Positions 1 to 9,461 of a stretch of DNA of 64,000 bases are shown here, one piece after another. A program made the translations under genes and the position numbers. The notes under the pieces are model-generated. The model ran no database searches and was not told the DNA's origin. It worked only from the letters and a program-made list of their open reading frames with translations. Each line of letters starts with the position of its first letter. Position 1 is the first letter of the stretch. The stretch is from Agrobacterium larrymoorei (GTDB taxonomy: Bacteria; Pseudomonadota; Alphaproteobacteria; Rhizobiales; Rhizobiaceae). The stretch spans positions 1-64,000 of the forward strand of contig NZ_JAAMFB010000027.1 in NCBI RefSeq assembly GCF_013322225.1, written 5' to 3'.

Positions 1-230
1 TCCACCTCGTGGAGCGTGAAATGCCAAAGCGCCAAAACCGTCGCCATCCCCATCCAGACGCAACTCCTCTTGCGCAAGACAGGCAACAAAATCAGCCTAC
101 CGAACTCATTATGAAAATCAATCAAAAATTCTATTTTCTACATCAATGGAATTATAATGCCATTATGTGCGCCAATCCGCAAATGCTAAACAGACAGGTA
201 ATGCCGCAGTGCGGCGTCGATTCCGGCAGA

Positions 231-1127
231 TCAATCGTCGCGCCGGGAAGCAACTCTCGTTGCAAGGTCTCGAATTTCGGCAAGCAGGAGGCTCTTGTTT
301 TCAGGACTCCATATGGCATGAAGTTCCGCTATGCATTCATTCTGAAGATCGATCGGACGGAACACGACGTTGTCGAAGCAGGCATTGCGAGTGCCACCGG
401 GAACGATTGCCAACCCTATTCCAGCGCTTACGAGAGATAGAATTGCCTGCGAGTGGGTCATGCTTTGAATAATGCGCGGTTTGACGAGGTGACGTGCCAT
501 CAGCCCCGTCAGTTTGTCATGAAGATATCGCGCCTGATGGGAAAAAGTAATAAAAGGTTCGCCGTTCAGAGCATCAAGGGGAGGTCTGCGCACCGATGCC
601 AAAGGGTGCCATCTTGGTATGGCAAGCATCATTGCCTCGCGATCCACGCACAGATTTTCCAGATGGTGTGGACCTGATAACGGGCGTGAGAGGCCGAGGT
701 CGACCTCTCCGCCGTTGATCGCTTGGACCTGTTCCGACGTTTCCATTTGTATAAGCTCGAGTTCGACTTGCGGAGCGGCAGTGCGCGCAGCAGCGATGAA
801 AGCAGGCAAGAAGCTGTAGGTCGCAGCGCCGACGAAGGCGATTTTTACTGAGCCAGCGCTCCCTCTGGCGGCTCGTCGTGTCGCTGTTACAGCGGCTTGG
901 CTCTGTTCAATCAGTTTCTGCGCTTCTGCGAAAAACGACAAACCTGCGGGGGTCAGTACCACGCGTCGACTGGTTCTTTCGAAAAGAACGACATCCAGCT
1001 CCTGCTCCAGAAGTTTTATCTGACGGCTGAGCGGCGGCTGCGTAATATTCAGCCGCCTCGCGGCACGGCTGAAACTGAGTTCGGTGGCGACGGCAATGAA
1101 CGAGCGAACATGTCCAAAATCCAGCAT
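231..1127 (-). CDS. LysR-family transcriptional regulator
   Basis: A 298-aa LysR-type regulator of usual family length. The N-terminal winged helix-turn-helix covers about residues 1-60 and contains the typical SFSRAARRLNITQPPLSRQI recognition-helix pattern; residues about 90-295 form the two-lobed inducer-binding domain. The ATG at 1127 is preceded by AGGA at a slightly long spacing. It is transcribed away from the enolase-superfamily gene at 1239, the arrangement usual for a LysR regulator controlling its divergent neighbour, so an aldarate or its dehydration product is a plausible inducer. The effector is inferred from context only. Confidence 0.9.
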   Translation of the reverse strand: MLDFGHVRSFIAVATELSFSRAARRLNITQPPLSRQIKLLEQELDVVLFERTSRRVVLTPAGLSFFAEAQKLIEQSQAAVTATRRAARGSAGSVKIAFVGAATYSFLPAFIAAARTAAPQVELELIQMETSEQVQAINGGEVDLGLSRPLSGPHHLENLCVDREAMMLAIPRWHPLASVRRPPLDALNGEPFITFSHQARYLHDKLTGLMARHLVKPRIIQSMTHSQAILSLVSAGIGLAIVPGGTRNACFDNVVFRPIDLQNECIAELHAIWSPENKSLLLAEIRDLATRVASRRDD

Positions 1128-1158
1128 CTATTCATTTCCTGTATTGATATAATTAAAA

Positions 1159-1180
1159 ATCAACTTGGACTTAAATTGAT
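1159..1180. promoter_or_regulatory. Candidate LysR operator in the divergent promoter
   Basis: An interrupted inverted repeat, ATCAA then 12 bases then TTGAT, lies between the divergent LysR gene and the enolase-superfamily gene. It sits in an AT-rich stretch that could hold both promoters. LysR proteins usually bind imperfect dyads of about this size near such positions. The arms are only 5 bp, so it could be chance. Confidence 0.35.
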
Positions 1181-1238
1181 GGATGCGTTAACAGTCAAGC
1201 TTCGAGGGCGTGATTGGCCTTGGCTGAGGAGACGGTGA

Positions 1239-2408
1239 ATGAATACGAATGTGACAACGATGACGGGTTCGCGCGTGGAAGCGGGTGATCGCATAGCGTG
1301 GATCAAGCTTTCGTCGATTTTCCTGCCACTCAAAACGCCAATCAGTGATGCTAAAGTTTTGACCGGGCGACAGAAGCCACTTACAGAGGTGGCATTTCTT
1401 TTCGCGGAAATAGAGACCACCCACGGCCAAAGCGGAATCGGTTTCAGTTATTCCAAGCGCGCGGGCGGTCCCGGGCAGTATGAGCATGCCAAGGAAATTG
1501 CGAATGTCTTGATCGGGGAGGACCCGAGCGACATCGGCAAGCTGTGGAACAAATTGTGCTGGGCTGGTGCTTCGGTCGGTCGCAGCGGGCTTGCCGTCCA
1601 GGCGATAGCGGCGTTCGACGTCGCCTTATGGGATTTGAAGGCCAAGCGTGCCGGGCTGCCGCTGGCCAAGCTTCTGGGTGCGCATCGCGACAGCGTTCAA
1701 TGCTACAACACGTCCGGCGGTTTCCTGTCGTCGCCGATCGAAGAGATTCTCGATAATCTCGAACAATCGATTGCCGCGGGCATTGGGGGCATCAAGATCA
1801 AGGTCGGCCAACCCGACATGAACATCGACCTCAAGCGCGTGACTGCCATCCATGAACGGATCGGTGGACGTGCCGCCATGATGGTTGATGCTAATCAGCA
1901 GTGGGATCGACCAAGCGCTATGCGTTTCGGGCGTATGATGGAGCCCTTTAATCTCACCTGGATAGAAGAGCCGCTGGACGCTTATGATGTGGAAGGTCAT
2001 GCAGCGCTTGCCGCGCATCTGGATACGCCAATCGCAACTGGTGAGATGCTGGCAAGTGTGCTGGAACATATCTCGCTGATCCAGAACAATTCGGTAGACA
2101 TCATCCAGCCGGATGCCCCGCGTGTCGGCGGTATCACCCAGTTCCTGAAAATTTGCGCGCTGGCCGAAGCCAAGAAATTACAGCTGGCGCCACATTTTGC
2201 GATGGAAATCCATCTGCATTTGGCTGCCGCCTATGAGCTGGAGCCTTGGGTAGAGCATTTTGACTGGCTTGATCCGCTGTTCAACGAACGGCTGGAAATC
2301 AAGGATGGGCGTATGTTGGTTCCAACACGTCCGGGCTTGGGTATTACCCTGTCTGAGCAGGCCAAGCATTGGACTAGAGCGACTGCCGAGTTCGGAAAAC
2401 GTCCCTGA
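1239..2408 (+). CDS. Enolase-superfamily sugar-acid dehydratase (talarate/galactarate dehydratase-like)
   Basis: A 389-aa member of the mandelate racemase/muconate lactonizing enzyme family, which abstracts the proton alpha to a carboxylate with a Mg2+ ion. Visible catalytic elements are the K-x-K pair at residues 186/188 (GGIKIKVG), metal ligands D217 (VDANQ), E243 (IEEPL) and E269 (ATGEM), and H319 (LAPHF) as the likely second acid/base. A Lys pair opposite a His is the pattern of L-talarate/galactarate dehydratases and some gluconate dehydratases, so an acid sugar is the likely substrate. The ATG at 1239 follows the divergent LysR promoter region. Neighbouring transporter, IlvD/Edd dehydratase and RraA-fold genes support acid-sugar catabolism; the exact substrate cannot be read from sequence. 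Confidence 0.8.
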   Translation: MNTNVTTMTGSRVEAGDRIAWIKLSSIFLPLKTPISDAKVLTGRQKPLTEVAFLFAEIETTHGQSGIGFSYSKRAGGPGQYEHAKEIANVLIGEDPSDIGKLWNKLCWAGASVGRSGLAVQAIAAFDVALWDLKAKRAGLPLAKLLGAHRDSVQCYNTSGGFLSSPIEEILDNLEQSIAAGIGGIKIKVGQPDMNIDLKRVTAIHERIGGRAAMMVDANQQWDRPSAMRFGRMMEPFNLTWIEEPLDAYDVEGHAALAAHLDTPIATGEMLASVLEHISLIQNNSVDIIQPDAPRVGGITQFLKICALAEAKKLQLAPHFAMEIHLHLAAAYELEPWVEHFDWLDPLFNERLEIKDGRMLVPTRPGLGITLSEQAKHWTRATAEFGKRP

Positions 2409-2472
2409 TAATCTAATCTCCAGTATCAGGGGTCGTTCAGACGCAAAACCGCTGGAAATGTTTCTGAGGCTG

Positions 2473-3498
2473 TCAAGTCGTGCCGCGGGCGACGATGTTG
2501 AAGTCGATGTTGACCATCGCTTCCACATTTTCGTCGCCTGCGATTTTCCTGAGGATTGATCGGGCCGCCTTGGTGCCGATGTCACGACGGTCGATACGAA
2601 CGGTCGTTAACGGGGGATGCGTATGGGCTGCGAAGTCGAAATCTCCAAAGCCGACGATGCCGAGATCCTCTGGAATGCGGCTTCCCCGCGCGTGGGCTTC
2701 CGCAAGTGCACCATGGGCGACCACATCGGATGAGCAAAACACGCCAAGCGAGCCGCCGCCCCGGTCGAGGAGCTGCGAAAGTGCCCATCGGCCATCCTGG
2801 AATGTCGAAGGAGAGCTCGTTCCGATATCAGGAAGCTCGACCTCGGCGATACCTTTGAACCGGTTGACGAAGCCATCGCGCCGCTGGATGGCGCGTGGAT
2901 CTTTCGCGCCCACTTGCGCATAGCGGTCATAGCGCTTGGACAACAAATGGTCGGCAACAAGAGCGCCGACCTCGGCGTGGGAAAAGCCGACTGCCGTATC
3001 CAAGGGGGAGGGCGTGGAGTCCCATATTTCCACGATGGGTAGTCCCGCGCCGGCCAGCATGGACCGTGTTTCCTTCAGGTGCGATATTCCCGTTAGAATG
3101 ATCCCATCCGGACGCCGTGCCAGGATTGCCCTCGTCAGTTCGAGCTCACGCTTGGGTTCGTAACCGGAAAGGCCGAGTATCAATTGATAGCCTGCCGAGA
3201 CGAGTTCGGCATTCAACCCCTCGATTGTTTCTGCAAAGATGGTGCTGGCGACCGATGGGACGATGGCCGCTATCAGCCTCGTCTTTCTGGAGGCGAGCCC
3301 GCCCGCAAGGAGATTGGGTACATAGCCCGTTCTTGCGATCACGCGCTCAATCGCCTCAAGTGTCGGCGGTTTGACGAGGTTCGGCGTATTGAGCGCCCGA
3401 GAGACCGTTACCGGAGACACTCCTGCGAGTTTGGCAATTTCCGCGAGCGTGACCGGATGGTTGGCGGTTCCACGTTTTGTCTTGTTCGTTTCGTTCAT
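2473..3498 (-). CDS. LacI-family transcriptional regulator (GntR-like subgroup)
   Basis: A 341-aa LacI/GalR-type repressor. The HTH and hinge helix are at about residues 16-65 (VTLAEIAKLAGVSPVTVSRA, then a GYVPN hinge), followed by a periplasmic-binding-protein-like sensor domain to the end. The ATG at 3498 has a clear GGGAGG ribosome-binding site. It diverges from the tctCBA transporter genes, and the perfect palindrome at 3648-3667 is a typical LacI-family operator, so it probably represses transporter and dehydratase genes until a sugar acid appears. Ligand unknown. Confidence 0.9.
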   Translation of the reverse strand: MNETNKTKRGTANHPVTLAEIAKLAGVSPVTVSRALNTPNLVKPPTLEAIERVIARTGYVPNLLAGGLASRKTRLIAAIVPSVASTIFAETIEGLNAELVSAGYQLILGLSGYEPKRELELTRAILARRPDGIILTGISHLKETRSMLAGAGLPIVEIWDSTPSPLDTAVGFSHAEVGALVADHLLSKRYDRYAQVGAKDPRAIQRRDGFVNRFKGIAEVELPDIGTSSPSTFQDGRWALSQLLDRGGGSLGVFCSSDVVAHGALAEAHARGSRIPEDLGIVGFGDFDFAAHTHPPLTTVRIDRRDIGTKAARSILRKIAGDENVEAMVNIDFNIVARGTT

Positions 3499-3647
3499 GC
3501 CGAACCTCCCGTATAAAATGAGTTACGCTTTCATTTTTACTTCTGGCAAGGGTTGTCACAGAAAATTTTTCATATTTTCGATAAGTAAATGATTTTAATC
3601 GATAAATATTTTAGACACTATAGTTGCTACCACAGATTTTGAAGATA

Positions 3648-3667
3648 ATATGAAAGCGCTTTCATAT
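3648..3667. promoter_or_regulatory. LacI-family operator upstream of the TTT transporter operon
   Basis: A perfect 20-bp palindrome with arms ATATGAAAGC and GCTTTCATAT and a central CG pair, the classical LacI/GalR operator design. It lies 66 bp upstream of the tctC ATG at 3733 and is the obvious target of the divergent LacI regulator. A weaker half-matching site, ACGCTTTCATTT, occurs near 3525-3536 just upstream of the regulator's own start and may mediate autoregulation. Confidence 0.75.
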
Positions 3668-3732
3668 TTGGCTCAGAGGGTCGGGGTATGAATCTGTAGC
3701 GCTGGCGGGAGGCCAGTTACGTGGAGGGAATT

Positions 3733-4713
3733 ATGTACATCAAACGTTTTATCGCGTTTGCGGCTGTTGCTGCTGCAATGGGAACGGCGGGCCTTGGTCC
3801 GGTTCATGCTCAGGAGTATCCAACCAAAACCGTAACGGTCATCGTACCGTTTGCAGCTGGCGGAAACACCGACACATTTGGCCGTTTGGTTGCCGAACAA
3901 CTGGATAAGAGGCTCGGTCAGCGCTTCATCGTAGAGAACAAGCCGGGCGCTGGTGGCAATATCGGCCTCGGAGATTTGGCGCGTTCACGTCCTGACGGCT
4001 ACACAATCAGCATGGGAACGGTCAGCTCCAACGCCATCAATCAGACGCTTTATAAAACTCTGCCCTATGACAAGGCAAAAGGCTTCGCGCCGATCTCGTT
4101 GATCGCAAGCCTTCCAAACGTACTGGTGGTCAACCCGGACAAGATCAAGGCTAACTCTGTGCCGGAGTTGATCGAGTTCCTGAAGTCGGAACCCGGCAAG
4201 CACACCTATGCCTCTTCCGGCGTCGGCACTTCCATTCATCTTGCGGGGGAACTGCTCGCAACCAAGGCTGGCGTCAAGATCACGCATGTCCCTTACAAGG
4301 GTAGCAGCCAGGCAATTCTCGATGTGGTGGCCGGTCACGTGGACATGATGTTCGACAACATCCCGACGGCCGCGCAGCAGGTGAAGGCAGGAAAGGTCAA
4401 GGCGCTGGCAGTGACGAGCCTCGAGAAGGCTGATCTGCTGCCCGATGTGCCGACCATGGCAAGTGTCATTCCGGGCTTTGAAGCAACGTCCTGGCACGGC
4501 CTGTTTGCACCTGCGGGCACGCCTCCCGAAATCGTGGAAAAGCTGAGCAAGGAAGTTCAGGACATCATTGCTGATCCCGAGATGCAGGCGAAGCTGAAGG
4601 CCATGGGCGTTACTCCGGTCGGTAGCACTTCCGCCGAGTTCCAGGCCTTCATCGATTCTGAAACGGGGAAATGGGCAGACGTGATCAAGGCTGCAAACGT
4701 TCCGCTTCAGTGA
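3733..4713 (+). CDS. Tripartite tricarboxylate transporter substrate-binding protein (TctC/Bug family)
   Basis: A 326-aa periplasmic solute receptor of the TTT system, which delivers carboxylate substrates to the TctAB membrane proteins. Residues about 1-26 form a Sec signal peptide ending VHA|QE, followed by the family hallmark TVIVPFAAGGNTD and the Venus-flytrap body. I chose the ATG at 3733 because GGAGG lies six bases before it; an in-frame GTG at 3721 lies upstream of that site. Bug proteins bind diverse carboxylates, and the surrounding dehydratases suggest an acid sugar here. First gene of the transporter operon. Confidence 0.92.
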   Translation: MYIKRFIAFAAVAAAMGTAGLGPVHAQEYPTKTVTVIVPFAAGGNTDTFGRLVAEQLDKRLGQRFIVENKPGAGGNIGLGDLARSRPDGYTISMGTVSSNAINQTLYKTLPYDKAKGFAPISLIASLPNVLVVNPDKIKANSVPELIEFLKSEPGKHTYASSGVGTSIHLAGELLATKAGVKITHVPYKGSSQAILDVVAGHVDMMFDNIPTAAQQVKAGKVKALAVTSLEKADLLPDVPTMASVIPGFEATSWHGLFAPAGTPPEIVEKLSKEVQDIIADPEMQAKLKAMGVTPVGSTSAEFQAFIDSETGKWADVIKAANVPLQ

Positions 4714-4765
4714 AGCTGTTGAGGACTGCCGGCCAGCCTATCCGCTGGCCGGTCAATATTTCACA

Positions 4766-5257
4766 GTGAGTACCAAACCCATGCTGAAGATAAGAAACAG
4801 CCGCGACTTCGTGGGCGGCGCATCCATGATCTTTGTCAGCCTCCTGTTCATCTGGTTCGGTCGCGAACTGGAAGTCGGAAATTCGTTTCGAATGGGGCCT
4901 GGCTACTTCCCGATCATGCTAAGCCTTCTTTTGATGGCGATCGGAGCCATCGTCATGGTTCAGTCCATGGTGGTCGAGGCGGAAGACAGCGAGCCTGAGC
5001 CCGCGAACTGGAAGGCATATTTCCTCGTCATCCTGGGGCCGGTTGGGTTCGGATTGCTTCTGTCGGGGCTGGGACTTGGACCAGCAATGTTTCTTCTGAT
5101 CGTCCTGACTGCAGCAGCTAGCCGATATGCGAACTGGCGCCATTCGATCCTGCTTGGCCTCTTCCTTTCGGCCTGCTCGGTATTGCTGTTCACACGGCTA
5201 CTTGCGCTTCCCGTCGACGCTTTTGGAACATGGATACCCTTTTTGGGTACGCCTTAG
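4766..5257 (+). CDS. Tripartite tricarboxylate transporter small membrane subunit (TctB family)
   Basis: A 163-aa (or 158-aa) integral membrane protein with four predicted hydrophobic segments, the size and topology of TctB. The FRMGPGYFPIML stretch near residues 37-48 is characteristic of the family. It lies 52 bp after tctC and 38 bp before tctA. The start is uncertain: GTG at 4766 is used here, but ATG at 4781 is equally possible because neither has a strong ribosome-binding site. Confidence 0.9.
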   Translation: MSTKPMLKIRNSRDFVGGASMIFVSLLFIWFGRELEVGNSFRMGPGYFPIMLSLLLMAIGAIVMVQSMVVEAEDSEPEPANWKAYFLVILGPVGFGLLLSGLGLGPAMFLLIVLTAAASRYANWRHSILLGLFLSACSVLLFTRLLALPVDAFGTWIPFLGTP

Positions 5258-5295
5258 TGCTTTTGACCAGCCGATAAGACCGGATTGGATTGAAC

Positions 5296-6795
5296 ATGGA
5301 TATTTTCGCTAACCTTTGGCTTGGCGCCACGACGGCATTCATGCCCATGAATTTGCTTTACGGCTTCATTGGCTGTCTCCTGGGAACGGCAATCGGTGTC
5401 TTGCCAGGGCTTGGGCCTACGGCGACCATTGCGATGCTGTTGCCGATCACCTTCGGACTGCCGCCTGAGTCTGCTCTCATCATGCTTGCGGGGATTTTTT
5501 ACGGCGCGCAGTACGGCGGCTCTACGACCGCTATTCTCATCAATCTCCCGGGAGAAAGCTCCTCGGTCGTGACCGCGATCGATGGCTACCAGATGGCGCG
5601 CAATGGGCGGGCGGGTGCCGCTCTGGCGACGGCTGCGCTGGGTTCATTCTTCGCCGGTTCCGTTGCGACTATTCTTCTGGCCGTTGCGGCACCCCCGCTT
5701 GCTGCGGTCGCGCTCAACTTCGGCCCGGCGGAGTATTTCTCGCTGATGGTTCTAGGGCTGGTGGCTTCGGTTGCGTTGGCCAGTGGATCGCTCGCGAAAG
5801 CAATGGCGATGATCGTTTTCGGCCTTATGCTCGGCACCGTTGGAACCGATGTGGAGAGTGGAACGCCGCGTTATGTATTCGATATCCCCGAGCTTTATGA
5901 CGGGCTGAATTTCGTCGCTGTCAGCATGGGCATATTCGGCATATGCGAAATTTTGCGCAATCTCGAAAACGAGCAGGAGCGCTCTGTAGGCGTCAAGCGA
6001 GTGTCCGGATTGATGCTGACGAAGCAGGATTTCAAACGGATCATCGCGCCGGTTCTCCGTGGCACCGCCCTTGGATCGTTTCTTGGCGTTTTGCCGGGTG
6101 GCGGCGCAATGCTCGCTTCCTTCGCGTCCTATGCGATGGAAAAACGAATGTCTCCAAACCGGGCTGAATTCGGCAAGGGAGCAATCGAAGGGGTAGCCGC
6201 ACCGGAATCCGCCAATAATGCCGGAGCCCAGACCTCGTTCATTCCGATGCTGACGCTCGGCATCCCGGGAAACCCGGTCATGGCCTTGATGGTAGGTGCG
6301 ATGATCCTGCAGGGCATTACGCCTGGCCCGAACGTCATATCCGATGAGCCAACCCTGTTCTGGGGAATGATCGTATCGATGTGGTCGGGCAACCTGATGC
6401 TTGTCATCCTCAACCTGCCCCTCATCGGCCTCTGGGTGAGGATGCTGACCGTGCCTTACCATCTCCTGTTTCCGGCAATCATCGGCTTCTGCTGCATCGG
6501 TGCCTATAGCATCAACAACAGCGTTTTCGACGTCTTTGTCATGGCAGGGTTCAGCGTCGTCGGCTTCCTGCTCAGCAAACTTCGCTTCGAACCCGCACCT
6601 TTGTTGCTGGGCTTCATCCTTGGGCCTATGCTGGAGGAAAATCTACGGCGGGCGATGTTGATCAGTCAGGGCGATCCTACGATTTTCGTCCGCAGCCCAC
6701 TCAGCCTCTCGCTACTGATTTTCGCTGTCCTGGTACTCGTTCTCGTTCTTTCACCAAGCATCAGCCGAAAGCGTGAAGAGGCATTTACGGAATAA
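5296..6795 (+). CDS. Tripartite tricarboxylate transporter large membrane subunit (TctA family)
   Basis: A 499-aa permease with about 12 membrane segments, the usual TctA length. Conserved family stretches are visible: GVLPGLGPTATIAML near residue 40, YGGSTTAILINLPGE near 75, and LPGGGAMLASFASYAMEK in the second half. TctA is the main transport channel and couples substrate entry to an ion gradient. The ATG at 5296 is preferred over an in-frame TTG two codons upstream. The downstream IlvD/Edd gene starts 46 bp after the stop, consistent with one transcript. Confidence 0.93.
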   Translation: MDIFANLWLGATTAFMPMNLLYGFIGCLLGTAIGVLPGLGPTATIAMLLPITFGLPPESALIMLAGIFYGAQYGGSTTAILINLPGESSSVVTAIDGYQMARNGRAGAALATAALGSFFAGSVATILLAVAAPPLAAVALNFGPAEYFSLMVLGLVASVALASGSLAKAMAMIVFGLMLGTVGTDVESGTPRYVFDIPELYDGLNFVAVSMGIFGICEILRNLENEQERSVGVKRVSGLMLTKQDFKRIIAPVLRGTALGSFLGVLPGGGAMLASFASYAMEKRMSPNRAEFGKGAIEGVAAPESANNAGAQTSFIPMLTLGIPGNPVMALMVGAMILQGITPGPNVISDEPTLFWGMIVSMWSGNLMLVILNLPLIGLWVRMLTVPYHLLFPAIIGFCCIGAYSINNSVFDVFVMAGFSVVGFLLSKLRFEPAPLLLGFILGPMLEENLRRAMLISQGDPTIFVRSPLSLSLLIFAVLVLVLVLSPSISRKREEAFTE

Positions 6796-6841
6796 CGGCC
6801 CAAAAGGTCATGCATAGTGCCAGTTGGCCTAGGAGTTTGGA

Positions 6842-8578
6842 ATGGCAGGCAGAAAAACCTATGAAGAATTGCGGTCGGCACGCTGGATGACGCCAGACGA
6901 TCAGCGTTCCTTCGGGCACCGGTCGCGTACGATGCAGATGGGGTACGCCCCGGAAGACTGGCAAGGGCGTCCGATCATCGCGATCATCAACACCTGGTCG
7001 GATGCGCAGCCCTGCCACATGCATTTTCGCGAACGGGCGGAATGGGTCAGACGCGGTATTCTGCAAGCCGACGGCTTCCCGATGGAACTGCCTGCTCTGT
7101 CTCTCTCGGAAAATTTCGTAAAGCCGACAACGATGCTCTATCGTAACATGCTTGCGATGGAGACGGAGGAATTGCTGCGTTCGCATCCGGTGGATGGTGC
7201 GGTGCTGATGGGTGGCTGCGACAAGACCACCCCGGGTCTCGTCATGGGCGCGATCTCCATGGGCATCCCCTTTATTTACCTGCCTGCCGGGCCAATGTTA
7301 CGCGGCAACTACGCGGGAAAAGTGCTGGGTTCCGGCACCGACGGTTTCAAGTATTGGGATGAGAGGCGCGCAGGCACGATCTCGCAGGAAGAATGGCAGG
7401 GCATCGAAGGCGGGATTGCGCGCAGCTATGGCCATTGCATGACAATGGGCACCGCCTCGACCATGACTGCCATTGCCGAAGCAATGGGACTGACGCTGCC
7501 GGGTGCATCCTCCATTCCCGCAGCCGATGCCAACCATCAGCGAATGTCTGCGGCTTGCGGACGCCGTATCATCGATATGGTCTGGGAGGATCTGACGCCG
7601 GAAAAGATTATCACGCCCGCAGCCGTTACAAATGCGGTAACGGTCGCGATGGCGACGGGTTGCTCGACGAATGCAATCATTCACCTTATCGCAATGGCGC
7701 GCCGTGCCGGTGTGCCGCTCGAACTCGATGATCTTGACCGGATCGGTCGCACGACGCCGGTCATCGCCAATATTCGACCTTCCGGCACGACATATCTGAT
7801 GGAGGATTTCTTCTATGCGGGCGGTTTGCGCGGACTGATGAAGCAGTTGGGAGACAAGCTGGACCCGACCGCAATCACGGTGACGGGCAAGCCTCTCGTC
7901 GAAGGTCTGGAACAGGTCAAGATATTCAACGAGGACGTTATTCGGCCGCTTTCGAACCCCGTCTATCACGAGGGTTCGTTGGCCGTGCTGAAGGGTAACC
8001 TTTGTCCAGATGGCGCGGTTATCAAACCTGCCGCCTGCGATCCGAAATTCCATCGCCACCGCGGTCCGGCGCTGGTGGCGGACAGTTATGGGCAGTTGAA
8101 GGAAATCGTAGACGATCCTGATTATCCTCTGACGCCCGAGACCGTGCTTGTGCTGCGCAATGCAGGTCCGCAAGGCGGGCCGGGAATGCCGGAATGGGGA
8201 ATGATCCCCATGCCGAAAGCCCTGTTGAAACTGGGCCTTCGGGATATGGTGCGAATTTCAGACGCACGCATGTCCGGTACGAGCTTCGGGGCTTGCGTGC
8301 TGCATGTGTCGCCTGAATCCTATGTCGGGGGACCGCTGGCGCTGTTGAAAACGGGCGACATGGTGGAGCTTGATATTCCTGCACGCAGCCTCAACATGCT
8401 GGTAACGGATGAGGAACTGGACATCAGGCGCAAGGCCTGGGTGGCACCTGAACCTCGTTATGAGCGCGGCTATGGTTTCATGTTCACCAAGCATATCGAA
8501 CAGGCAGACAAGGGCTGCGACTTCGATTTCCTGAAGACAGAGTTCGGCGCGAAGGTTGCAGAACCCGCCATCAACTGA
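6842..8578 (+). CDS. IlvD/Edd-family sugar-acid dehydratase (arabinonate/xylonate dehydratase-like)
   Basis: A 578-aa dehydratase of the dihydroxy-acid/phosphogluconate dehydratase family. Three cysteines at residues 58 (QPC), 126 (GGCDKTT) and 199 (GHCMTMGTAST) match the spacing of the [2Fe-2S] ligands in the Rhizobium leguminosarum L-arabinonate dehydratase subgroup, and Lys128 matches the carbamylated metal ligand. The MSGTSFGACV motif near residue 475 carries the predicted catalytic serine. The enzyme would remove water from an aldonate to give a 2-keto-3-deoxy sugar acid. AGGAG ahead of the ATG at 6842 supports the start. The family also includes branched-chain IlvD, but this length and context favour sugar acids; the precise substrate is unknown. 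Confidence 0.85.
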   Translation: MAGRKTYEELRSARWMTPDDQRSFGHRSRTMQMGYAPEDWQGRPIIAIINTWSDAQPCHMHFRERAEWVRRGILQADGFPMELPALSLSENFVKPTTMLYRNMLAMETEELLRSHPVDGAVLMGGCDKTTPGLVMGAISMGIPFIYLPAGPMLRGNYAGKVLGSGTDGFKYWDERRAGTISQEEWQGIEGGIARSYGHCMTMGTASTMTAIAEAMGLTLPGASSIPAADANHQRMSAACGRRIIDMVWEDLTPEKIITPAAVTNAVTVAMATGCSTNAIIHLIAMARRAGVPLELDDLDRIGRTTPVIANIRPSGTTYLMEDFFYAGGLRGLMKQLGDKLDPTAITVTGKPLVEGLEQVKIFNEDVIRPLSNPVYHEGSLAVLKGNLCPDGAVIKPAACDPKFHRHRGPALVADSYGQLKEIVDDPDYPLTPETVLVLRNAGPQGGPGMPEWGMIPMPKALLKLGLRDMVRISDARMSGTSFGACVLHVSPESYVGGPLALLKTGDMVELDIPARSLNMLVTDEELDIRRKAWVAPEPRYERGYGFMFTKHIEQADKGCDFDFLKTEFGAKVAEPAIN

Positions 8579-8640
8579 AATCAGAAATATATCGCCGCAA
8601 ATTTGCGTGACATGTTTCAGCAGATACACATGGAGGAAAA

Positions 8641-9351
8641 ATGAAACCCCAAACACGCGAAAAACTGATGGGTGTATCCGTCGCAACGCTCTGCTCTGCG
8701 CTCTACAAGCGCGGTTTGAAAAACCAGACGATCCAGGATGTTCGCCCGGTTCAGGCGAAAGGCCGCAACATGGTCGGACCGGCATTCACGCTTCGCTATA
8801 TGCCTGCGCGGGAGGACCGAAATCCGATGACTGTGTTTCGTGATCCGAAACATCCCCAACGGCACGCGATTGAGACCTGCCCGGAAGGCCACGTTCTCGT
8901 TATGGACAGCCGAAAGGATCCACGCGCAGCCTCGGCAGGCGATATCCTGATCACGCGGTTGATGGTGCGCGGCGGAGCGGGTGTCGTGACGGATGGCGGT
9001 TTTCGCGATGCAAGGACGATAGGCGAACTCGACATTCCGGCCTATCACAATCGTCCTTCGAGCCCTACAAACCTGACCCTGCATGAAGCTATCGATATCA
9101 ACGTGCCTATCGGCTGCGGCGATGTCGCGGTGTTTCCCGGTGACATCATGGTAGGCGACGATGATAGCGTCATCGTTATTCCTGCCGAGATTGCAGATGA
9201 GGTCGCAGATGAAGCCGTTGAAATGACGGCTTATGAGGATTTCGTGGTTGAGCGCGTCAAGGCGGGACAAACGATCATAGGGCTCTATCCTGCAACGGAT
9301 GAAAGCAATCTATCGGCATTTGCCGAGTGGCGTAAAACCAAAGGGCGGTGA
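8641..9351 (+). CDS. RraA-fold protein, possible HMG/keto-acid aldolase
   Basis: A 236-aa protein of the RraA/HMG-aldolase superfamily. The divalent-metal and pyruvate-binding core is visible as GAGVVTDGGFRDARTI around residues 113-128, with the conserved Arg-Asp pair, and GDVAVFPGDIMVGDDD follows. Some members inhibit RNase E, but proteins in catabolic operons with this motif are class II pyruvate aldolases or oxaloacetate decarboxylases. It follows the dehydratase by 62 bp with GGAGG before the ATG. I infer that it cleaves the keto-deoxy product of the upstream dehydratases. The longer-than-RraA C-terminal tail favours the catabolic subgroup. Confidence 0.75.
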   Translation: MKPQTREKLMGVSVATLCSALYKRGLKNQTIQDVRPVQAKGRNMVGPAFTLRYMPAREDRNPMTVFRDPKHPQRHAIETCPEGHVLVMDSRKDPRAASAGDILITRLMVRGGAGVVTDGGFRDARTIGELDIPAYHNRPSSPTNLTLHEAIDINVPIGCGDVAVFPGDIMVGDDDSVIVIPAEIADEVADEAVEMTAYEDFVVERVKAGQTIIGLYPATDESNLSAFAEWRKTKGR

Positions 9352-9461
9352 TCGGACCTCATAGCGCCCTTAGTGCCGACCTGTCAGAAATTGGAACCGC
9401 CAGCGCAGGCTTGCCGTTTCCAATATGACTGAAATGGTCATGCCTGTATCAGGAGGTTCAG

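Noticed and set aside
9-440. Plus-strand open frame at the left edge (143 aa)
   Set aside because: Lies mostly antisense to the LysR gene, lacks a ribosome-binding site and shows no family features. Bases 1-230 therefore carry no feature I can support.
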